A DNA stretch of 23,929 nucleotides from NCBI GenBank assembly GCA_002419215.1, contig DIFQ01000092.1, forward strand, positions 1-23,929, in the 5' to 3' direction. This stretch comes from Syntrophaceae bacterium UBA5744. Lineage in GTDB: Bacteria > Desulfobacterota > Syntrophia > Syntrophales > UBA2192. Each line of letters begins with the position of its first letter. The first letter of the stretch is position 1. The position numbers and the translations under genes are program-made. Of this stretch, positions 17,951 through 23,929 are shown one piece after another. The notes under the pieces are model-generated. The model was given only the letters and a program-made list of their open reading frames with translations. It had not been told where the DNA came from and did not search any database.

Positions 17951-17957
17951 TCCTTCC
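17951..17957 (-). promoter_or_regulatory. Ribosome binding site deciding the carA GTG start
   Basis: GGAAGGA on the minus strand, 8 bases before GTG at 17942; no comparable sequence precedes the longer alternative. Confidence 0.6.
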
Positions 17958-18028
17958 ATTGGATTGAGGCTGTTGACCGGGGGCGCATCCCGCCACTCGC
18001 CTTTTGTTCGTCTACCGGTATCGATCCT

Positions 18029-18124
18029 GCGAAGATCGGAAGATCAGAAGTGAGGAAGCGCGGATAGATAAGAAAGAATGATCTCGACTCCGCTCTTCCG
18101 CTCTTCCGCGCTTCCTAACTTCCT
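18029..18124 (-). repeat. Palindromic ~95-bp dispersed repeat, copy 2
   Basis: On the minus strand it begins AGGAAGTTAGGAAGCGCGGA and ends GATCTTCCGATCTTCGC. It is nearly identical to 11792-11885 outside a variable centre of about 20 bases. It lies upstream of carA, so the two copies bracket the carA-carB-purF operon in opposite orientation. Confidence 0.85.
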
Positions 18125-18265
18125 GTGTTTCAGGACGCCTTGCATCTGGCCGTTTTTGAACAGCCTCGAGTGACTCGTCATGACACAAGGCTTTGCAAGC
18201 GGCCCGACCGGGGCACACCCGCGGTGCAGTGATCGCTCAGTACGTTACGTTTACCGAATCGCTTT
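18125..18265. other. Gene-free stretch at the apparent genome switch
   Basis: No gene, RNA or clear promoter was found. The left part (to about 18165) contains TTTTTGAACAGCC, which resembles deltaproteobacterial intergenic repeats. The right part leads into the glnA terminator. Any junction between the two unlike halves of the window should lie here. Confidence 0.35.
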
Positions 18266-18298
18266 GTAAAAAAAGGGCAACCCGACGGGCTGCCCCTT
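18266..18298 (-). terminator. Rho-independent terminator of glnA
   Basis: The minus-strand stem GGGCAGCCCG / CGGGTTGCCC contains one mismatch, closes a very short loop and is followed by a run of seven T. It lies 7 bases after the glnA stop. Confidence 0.88.
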
Positions 18299-18305
18299 TC
18301 CCGTT

Positions 18306-19643
18306 TTACAGCATCGGCAGATAGCGGTTGATCTCGAAATCGGTGACGTGGGTCCGGAACATGTCCCACTCTTTTTCCTTGTTCGCGATGACCTTGCCGA
18401 AGATGTGATCCCCGAGCACCTCGTTGGCCAGCACGCTCTGCTTGAACTCCTCGAGGGCTTCCCAGAGGCTTCCGGGCAGGGACGTGATCCCGGCTTCGGC
18501 GCGCGCTTTCGCATCCATCTCGAAGATGTCATGCTCCACCGGTTCGGGCAGGGGGTACTTTCCCTCGACGCCCTTCAGGCCCGCCCCCAGCATGAGGGCA
18601 AAGGCCAGGTAGGGGTTGCAGGTGGGATCGGGCGAGCGGAATTCGATCCGGGTGGCGTTCTCCTTGCCGGGCTTGTACATGGGCACGCGCACAAGTGCCG
18701 AGCGGTTGCGGCGGGCCCAGCTCACATAGACCGGAGCCTCGTAGCCGGGGACCAGGCGCTTGTAGGAGTTCACGAACTGGTTCGTGACCGCGCAGAACTC
18801 AGGTGCGTACTTGAGCAGTCCGGCGATGTAGGACTTGCCCAGGGCCGAGAGGTTGTAGCCCTCGGGGTCGTTCGCATCGAAGAACGCGTTGCCGTCCTTG
18901 TTGAAGAGCGACTGGTGCACGTGCATGCCCGAACCGTTCTCACCCGCGATGGGCTTGGGCATGAAGGTCGCGTAGACGCCGTTGGCGTACGCGATCTCCT
19001 TGACGGCAAGGCGGTACGTCATGACGATGTCGGCCATCTCTCCCGCCTCGGCATACCGCAGGTCGATCTCGTGCTGCGACGGCGCCACCTCGTGGTGCGA
19101 GTACTCGACGGCGATACCGAGCTTCTCGAGGGTAAGCACCGTCTCGCGGCGCAGGTCACTCGCGACGTCGAGCGGCGTGAGGTCGAAGTAGCCGCCGTGG
19201 TCGAGCACCTCGGTGCCTTCTTCGTCGGCGAAGTAGAAGTACTCGAGTTCCGGGCCGACATACATGGTCAGGCCCATGCCGGCGGCCTTGTCCAGCATCC
19301 GGCGCAGCGCGTAGCGGGGATCGCCGTCGAACGGCGTGCCATCGGGCTTGACGACGTTGCAGAACATCGAGGCAACGCCGCCCTCCTCGGGGCGCCACGG
19401 GAGGATCTTGAAGGTGGCCGGGTCGGGGAATGCGATCATGTCGGATTCCTGGATGCGCGTGTAGCCGTCGATCGAGGAGCCGTCGAAGCCCATGCCCTCA
19501 TCGAACGCCAGCTCCAGCTCGGTGTCCGCGATCGCGAACGACTTCAGCTGACCGAGCACGTCGGTGAACCAGAAGCGGATGAAGCGGATTCCCCGCTCCT
19601 CCACGGTCTTGAGCACGTATTCCTTGTCGAACGTGGGTGCCAT
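18306..19643 (-). CDS. glnA: Glutamine synthetase, type I-alpha
   Basis: The 445-residue enzyme makes glutamine from glutamate, ammonia and ATP as a dodecamer. Motifs in order: MGFDGSSIDGYTRIQESDM, YVGPELEYFYF (metal glutamates), KPIAGENGSGMHVHQSLF (ammonia/glutamate site) and IEFRSPDPTCNPYLAFA. It is the short alpha type found in Gram-positives, Thermotogae and others: the adenylylation tyrosine region of the longer beta type is replaced by VEHDIFEM, with Phe where Tyr would be. Control is therefore likely by feedback or a transcription factor rather than GlnE. GAGGAGG lies 5 bases before the ATG. It has its own terminator and diverges from the fusion gene at 19918. Typical deltaproteobacterial glnA is the longer type, so this gene looks foreign to the left half. 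Confidence 0.95.
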   Translation of the reverse strand: MAPTFDKEYVLKTVEERGIRFIRFWFTDVLGQLKSFAIADTELELAFDEGMGFDGSSIDGYTRIQESDMIAFPDPATFKILPWRPEEGGVASMFCNVVKPDGTPFDGDPRYALRRMLDKAAGMGLTMYVGPELEYFYFADEEGTEVLDHGGYFDLTPLDVASDLRRETVLTLEKLGIAVEYSHHEVAPSQHEIDLRYAEAGEMADIVMTYRLAVKEIAYANGVYATFMPKPIAGENGSGMHVHQSLFNKDGNAFFDANDPEGYNLSALGKSYIAGLLKYAPEFCAVTNQFVNSYKRLVPGYEAPVYVSWARRNRSALVRVPMYKPGKENATRIEFRSPDPTCNPYLAFALMLGAGLKGVEGKYPLPEPVEHDIFEMDAKARAEAGITSLPGSLWEALEEFKQSVLANEVLGDHIFGKVIANKEKEWDMFRTHVTDFEINRYLPML

Positions 19644-19743
19644 GATGCCTCCTCAATCCGTCGGTCTGACTCTGGACCCGGCGTTGTCATGCACGTTTCG
19701 GCCGGTGCTGTCCGCTTGTTGGCAAGAAGCGTACGACCGGTAT

Positions 19744-19759
19744 GTTTCGTCGATGTTTC
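19744..19759 (-). promoter_or_regulatory. GAAAC-n6-GAAAC direct repeat in divergent promoter region
   Basis: On the minus strand GAAAC occurs twice with exactly six bases between (11-base period); a third GAAAC is at 19695-19699. This spacing matches half-site spacing in actinobacterial GlnR boxes (GTnAC-n6-GAAAC), though the GTnAC half is missing. It lies about 100 bases before glnA and 160 before the fusion gene. Confidence 0.35.
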
Positions 19760-19917
19760 GCGCCGAGGATTCTTCTCGATGACCGCTCGCGTGCCGGACC
19801 GTGTCCGCTGCGCAGTGCGTGTATCCTGGGAACGTGACGATGCGCGGCGCGTGCTGCCACCGCCGTGCGGCACGGGACCAGGGATGGCGTGCCGCCACAG
19901 GAGCAACGGAGAACGCC

Positions 19918-22545
19918 ATGGCCAAGCGCAAGGACCTGAGCAGCGGGACGCCCGAACTCGACCGCGTGCTGGATGGCGTGTGGGCGGGCGACAACATCGT
20001 GCTGCAGGCAGACAGCCTCGACGATTTCCTCCCCTTTGCCCACCGCTACTGCACCTACACGCAGGAGGCCGGCCGCAAGCTCATCTACTTCCGTTTCGCG
20101 GACCACGAGCCGCTCCTACCCGAAGGTGTGCGCGCCGAGGTGCACGAACTCGACCCCGAGGCGGGCTTCGAGCAGTTCATCTCGCAGATCCTCACGATCA
20201 TCGACCGCAACGGTCACGATAGCGTCTACTACCTGTTCGACTGCCTCTCGGGGCTTGCGACGACGTGGTACAGCGACCGGATGCTCGGCAACTTCTTCAG
20301 ACTGACCTGCCCATACCTCTACGACTACGATACGGTGGCCCTGTTCGTGCTCTTGCGCGACGTACCCACCCCGCTCGCTTCACGGGTGATCCACGACACC
20401 GCCCAGGTGATGCTCGACGTCTTCCGCAGCGACGAACGGCTCTACGTCCTGCCGCTCAAGGTGTTCGAACGCCGCTCTCCCACGATGTACATGCTGCACT
20501 CGTGGGACGCCGGCGGCATGCGCCCCGTGACGCAAAGCGTGGTGCTCTCCGAGATCCTGTCGCAGACCCCGCAGCCGTGGATCGACCCCAGCGCCGATGT
20601 CCCCGGCCCGTGGACACGCACGTTCACCAGGGCCCAGGCTGTCCAGGCCCGGCTCCAGGCGGGCCTGGAACCGGATGACGATGTCGCCGCGCTGACCGAC
20701 CGGCTCATCAGGATGCTTCTCAGCCGTGACGAGCACGAGCTGCTCTTCAAACTGTGCACCGAGTACTTCGAGCTGAGCGACCTGATCGCCATCGGCAAGC
20801 GCATGCTCGGCACGGGGTTGGTCGGCGGCAAGTCCGTGGGAATGCTTCTCGCCCGCAAGATCCTCGCGCGGGACGCACCCCAGCTCGCCGCCCGTCTCGA
20901 GATCCACGACTCCTTCTACGTGGGATCGGACGTCTTCTACAGCTACCTCGTGCTGAACGACTGCTGGTGGGAGCGACACCACCTGAGAAACGCCGAGGAC
21001 TTCTACGAGCGGGCGCGGCACCTGCACGACAAGCTGCGCACCGGCACCTTCCACGACGCCACCGTGGCCCAGTTCCGCGAGATCCTCGAGTACTTCGGCC
21101 AGTCGCCGGTCATCGTGCGCTCCTCCAGTCTGCTCGAAGACGCGTACGGCAACTCGTTCTCCGGCAAGTACGAGAGCGTATTCTGCGCGAACCAGGGCGA
21201 CCCCGAGCTGCGCCTGGCCAACTTCATGGACGCCGTCCGCGTGATCTACGCGAGCACGATGAGCGAGGAAGCGCTCTCGTACCGTCGCCACCGGGGCCTG
21301 CTCCACCGCGACGAGCAGATGGCGCTGCTCGTACAGCGCGTCTCGGGGCAGTTCCACGACGGGCTGTACTACCCGCATATCGGAGGCGTCGGCTACTCGT
21401 TCAACCCGTACGTGTGGAGCGACAAAATAGACCCGGGCCAGGGCCTGCTGCGCCTGGTGTTCGGCCTGGGGACGCGCGCGGTCGACCGGCACGACGACGA
21501 CTACACGCGTGTGGTCGCCCTGAACGCCCCCATGCTGCGCCCCGACGGTTCAGACGAGGTCCGCAAGTACAGCCAGCACATCGTCAACGTCATCGACCTT
21601 GCCGAGAACGCGCACGTCTCGCGCCGTTTCGAGGAAGTCGCCACCGCGACCGGAGACCTGCCTATCGAGATGTTCGCATCACGCGACACGGAACTCGAGC
21701 GGCGTGCGCGCGAGGCGGGGGTCCGCGACATCTTCCCCTACGTCCTCACATTCGAGAACCTGCTCACCAAGACCCCCTACGCCGGGGAGATGCGCGACAT
21801 GATGCGCGCGGTCGCCGACGCCTACCGCCATCCCGTGGACATCGAGTTCACGGTGAACTTCCTGGAAGGCGACGACTACCGCATCAACCTGTTGCAGTGC
21901 CGGCCCTTCCATTTTGCCGAGAAGCTCACGCACGTGCAGTCGCCCGGCCACATCCCGGTCAAAGACATTCTGCTGCAGACCCACGGTCCGCTCATCGGTC
22001 AGAGCGTCGCCACCGAGGTCGACCGGATCGTCTACATCGTGCCGGAGAAGTACGGACTGCTGCCAACCAAGGACCGCTACGAAGTGGCGCGGCTCATCGG
22101 CAAGATCACCAACCACGAGGAGAAACTGCAAACCACGGTGCTTGTCGGGCCGGGTCGATGGGGAACGAGCATGCCCGAACTGGGCATCCCGGTCACGCTG
22201 TCGCAGATACGGAACGCGAGCATGCTCTGCGAGATCGCCGCGATGCACGAGGGTCTCACCCCCGAGCTGTCGCTGGGCACGCACTTCTTCAACGACCTCG
22301 TGGACCTCGAGATCGGCTACATGGGCGTCTCGCCCGGTCGTCCCGGCTCGGTACTCAACACCGAACTGCTGGCCGAGTGCCCGAACCGGCTCGCCGACCT
22401 CCTTCCCGACCAGGCCCACCACTCCGGCCTCATCCGCGTGATCGACACCGAAGACCTGGGCGGGAGGTGGATCTTCCTGTGGGCCGACATGATCGCTCAG
22501 GAGGGTGTCATCTACCTTTCAGATGTGTGCGCCGTCGGGGGCTAG
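19918..22545 (+). CDS. KaiC-like / PEP-synthase-like ATP-grasp fusion protein
   Basis: An 875-residue protein with an unusual layout. Residues about 5-220 look like a KaiC/RecA-fold domain (SGTPELDRVLDG at the start, YYLFDCLSGL as a Walker-B-like strand), but the P-loop position reads GDNIVLQADSLDDF without G-K-T/S, so ATP hydrolysis there is doubtful. Residues about 295-700 are a PEP/pyruvate-binding ATP-grasp domain: GLVGGKSVGMLLA, VIVRSSSLLEDAYGNSFSGK and DIEFTVNFLEGDDYRINLLQCRP. The last 175 residues contain VGPGRWGTSMPELGIPVTLSQI. No phosphohistidine or PEP-binding barrel domain is seen, so it is not a complete PEP synthase. The start is the ATG with GGAG 7 bases upstream; earlier in-frame codons from 19801 encode an unlikely leader. 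It diverges from glnA and precedes gdhA by 90 bases. Function unknown, perhaps a phosphotransfer regulator of nitrogen or carbon metabolism. Confidence 0.85.
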   Translation: MAKRKDLSSGTPELDRVLDGVWAGDNIVLQADSLDDFLPFAHRYCTYTQEAGRKLIYFRFADHEPLLPEGVRAEVHELDPEAGFEQFISQILTIIDRNGHDSVYYLFDCLSGLATTWYSDRMLGNFFRLTCPYLYDYDTVALFVLLRDVPTPLASRVIHDTAQVMLDVFRSDERLYVLPLKVFERRSPTMYMLHSWDAGGMRPVTQSVVLSEILSQTPQPWIDPSADVPGPWTRTFTRAQAVQARLQAGLEPDDDVAALTDRLIRMLLSRDEHELLFKLCTEYFELSDLIAIGKRMLGTGLVGGKSVGMLLARKILARDAPQLAARLEIHDSFYVGSDVFYSYLVLNDCWWERHHLRNAEDFYERARHLHDKLRTGTFHDATVAQFREILEYFGQSPVIVRSSSLLEDAYGNSFSGKYESVFCANQGDPELRLANFMDAVRVIYASTMSEEALSYRRHRGLLHRDEQMALLVQRVSGQFHDGLYYPHIGGVGYSFNPYVWSDKIDPGQGLLRLVFGLGTRAVDRHDDDYTRVVALNAPMLRPDGSDEVRKYSQHIVNVIDLAENAHVSRRFEEVATATGDLPIEMFASRDTELERRAREAGVRDIFPYVLTFENLLTKTPYAGEMRDMMRAVADAYRHPVDIEFTVNFLEGDDYRINLLQCRPFHFAEKLTHVQSPGHIPVKDILLQTHGPLIGQSVATEVDRIVYIVPEKYGLLPTKDRYEVARLIGKITNHEEKLQTTVLVGPGRWGTSMPELGIPVTLSQIRNASMLCEIAAMHEGLTPELSLGTHFFNDLVDLEIGYMGVSPGRPGSVLNTELLAECPNRLADLLPDQAHHSGLIRVIDTEDLGGRWIFLWADMIAQEGVIYLSDVCAVGG

Positions 22546-22635
22546 AGAAGTCGCGCGGCCATTCACTGGCGCTGCAGGTTCGCTAGGTTTACCATACCGT
22601 CCACGGATAGTGCGGCGCGTCGGAGGAGAGGGCGG

Positions 22636-23929
22636 ATGTCGGAGAGCACACGCGAGTACATCGAGCACGTGAAAGCCAAGAACCCCGGCGAACCGGAGTT
22701 CATCCAAGCTGTGACGGAAGTCGTCGAGTCCTGCTCGGCAGTTCTCGACCGTCACCCCGAATACCGCAAGGCCAAAATGATCGAGCGCATGGCGGAGCCT
22801 GAGCGCGTGATCATGTTCCGGGTCCCATGGCAGGACGACTCCGGGGAGTACCAGGTCAACCGCGGATACCGTGTCGAGTTCAACAGCGCTCTGGGCCCCT
22901 ACAAGGGCGGGCTGCGCTTCCACCCGTCGGTGAACCTGTCGATCCTTAAGTTCCTGGGCTTCGAGCAGGTCTTCAAGAACTCGCTCACGACCCTACCCAT
23001 GGGCGGCGGCAAGGGCGGCTCTGACTTCGACCCCAAGGGCAAGAGCGACGGCGAGGTCATGCGCTTCTGCCAGAGTTTCATGACCGAGCTTTCCCGCCAC
23101 ATCGGCCCCGACACGGACGTGCCGGCCGGCGATATCGGCGTGGGTGGCCGTGAAATCGGCTTCCTCTTCGGCCAGTACAAGCGCATCCGCAACGAGTTCA
23201 CGGGCGTGCTGACCGGCAAGGGGCTCGATTGGGGCGGCTCGCTCATCAGGCCGGAGGCGACGGGCTACGGCCTCATCTACTTCGCCGCCGAGATGCTCGC
23301 CACCAAGGGCGAGGACTTCCGCGGCAAGAGCTGCCTGGTCTCGGGGAGCGGCAACGTCGCGCAGTACGCGATCGAGAAGATCCTCGACCTGGGTGGCTCG
23401 GTGCACACCGTGTCCGACTCGGGCGGCTTCATCCACGACGAGGCCGGCATCGACCGCGACAAGCTCGCCTACATCTCCGAGCTCAAGAACGTCCACCGCG
23501 GCCGGATCAGCGAGTACGCCGACAAGTACCCGTCGGCCACGTACACGCCGGTCGATCCGTCGCTCGACTACAACCCGCTGTGGGACGTGCCCGCCGACTG
23601 CGCATTCCCGTGTGCGACCCAGAACGAGGTCAACGGCAAGGACGCGGCCAACCTGCTTGCCAACGGCGTGAAGGTCGTCGGCGAAGGTGCGAACATGCCG
23701 TCCGACACGGACGCGGTCGCCCAGTTCGTCGACGCGGGGATCCTCTACGCGCCCGGCAAGGCCGCCAACGCCGGTGGTGTGGCGACCTCGGGTCTCGAGA
23801 TGGCGCAGAACAGCATGCGGCTGAACTGGCCGCGCGAGGAAGTCGACCAGCGCCTGCAGGGGATCATGAAGAGCATCCACACAGCCTGCATCGCGGCAGC
23901 CGAGGACTACGGCACGCCGGGCAACTACG
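22636..23929 (+). CDS. gdhA: NADP-type glutamate dehydrogenase, 3' end outside window
   Basis: Reductively aminates 2-oxoglutarate to glutamate. The hexameric bacterial 50-kDa type is seen over 431 residues; about 15-20 C-terminal residues are missing past the window edge. Motifs: YKGGLRFHPSVN, the catalytic-lysine loop LPMGGGKGGSDFDPKGK, PAGDIGVGGREIGF, the Rossmann motif VSGSGNVAQYA, and GEGANMPSDTDA. The residues after the second Rossmann strand (VSDSGG) fit NADP(H) preference. GGAGGAG lies 7 bases before the ATG. With glnA and the fusion gene it makes a nitrogen-assimilation group; GDH and GS are the two ammonia-fixing routes. Confidence 0.95.
   Translation, partial: MSESTREYIEHVKAKNPGEPEFIQAVTEVVESCSAVLDRHPEYRKAKMIERMAEPERVIMFRVPWQDDSGEYQVNRGYRVEFNSALGPYKGGLRFHPSVNLSILKFLGFEQVFKNSLTTLPMGGGKGGSDFDPKGKSDGEVMRFCQSFMTELSRHIGPDTDVPAGDIGVGGREIGFLFGQYKRIRNEFTGVLTGKGLDWGGSLIRPEATGYGLIYFAAEMLATKGEDFRGKSCLVSGSGNVAQYAIEKILDLGGSVHTVSDSGGFIHDEAGIDRDKLAYISELKNVHRGRISEYADKYPSATYTPVDPSLDYNPLWDVPADCAFPCATQNEVNGKDAANLLANGVKVVGEGANMPSDTDAVAQFVDAGILYAPGKAANAGGVATSGLEMAQNSMRLNWPREEVDQRLQGIMKSIHTACIAAAEDYGTPGNY

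Noticed and set aside
18029..18124. tRNA or small structured RNA gene in the palindromic repeat
   Set aside because: No cloverleaf or anticodon arm; the sequence is explained by a dispersed palindromic element with a second copy.
19918..22545. Complete PEP synthase or pyruvate phosphate dikinase
   Set aside because: No phosphohistidine motif or PEP-binding barrel could be found, and the N-terminus is a KaiC-like domain instead.

Overview
The window is GC-rich bacterial DNA made of two parts that do not look alike. Bases 1 to about 18,200 read like an anaerobic deltaproteobacterium of the Syntrophobacterales/Desulfobacterota kind: a phasin-like protein, a tungsten-type aldehyde:ferredoxin oxidoreductase (AOR) with small-sulfur-carrier and E1-like genes, a lipoprotein M48 protease, an extracellular-sensing class III nucleotide cyclase, and a purF-carB-carA operon. 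Its spacers hold many short repeats. Bases from about 18,270 to the end carry a short GSI-alpha glutamine synthetase, a KaiC-like/PEP-synthase-like fusion and an NADP-type glutamate dehydrogenase, with almost purely GC-ending codons, which looks more actinobacterial. The switch falls in a gene-free stretch next to a dispersed repeat, so either horizontal transfer or an assembly chimera is possible. Taxonomy here is inferred from gene types only.

Layout. 1-2476: the 3' end of a Tat-exported metallophosphoesterase, a phasin-like coiled-coil protein between two strong terminators, and a UbiE-type methyltransferase. 2477-7229: an AOR unit with a perfect 20-bp palindrome abutting a consensus -35, then the AOR gene, an unrecognised protein with a MoaD-like N-terminal half, a MoaD-like carrier on the opposite strand, an E1-like adenylyltransferase without zinc cysteines, and an unknown gene coupled to it by an ATGA overlap. 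7282-11588 (minus strand): three tandem microprotein genes that share a W-[A/N]-D-P-[M/I]-x-x-P motif, a strong hairpin without a U-tract, a dCache/HAMP-like/adenylate cyclase gene, and an M48 lipoprotein protease. 11589-18265 (minus strand): carA-carB-purF, bracketed by two inverted copies of a ~95-bp palindromic repeat. 18266-23929: glnA on the minus strand, diverging from the KaiC-like/PPDK-N fusion gene, followed by gdhA, which runs off the end.

Most unusual points. (1) The three microprotein genes, each with its own ribosome binding site, have no function I recognise. (2) Heptanucleotide tandem arrays occur at six places, mostly right after stop codons; two lie inside carB and appear to have lengthened CarB by about 50 low-complexity residues. 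(3) The AOR operator/promoter and its sulfur-carrier neighbours form a compact tungsten-cofactor locus with two unexplained proteins. (4) The 875-residue fusion keeps a PEP-synthase-type ATP-grasp domain, but I see neither a phosphohistidine domain nor a Walker A motif in its KaiC-like part.
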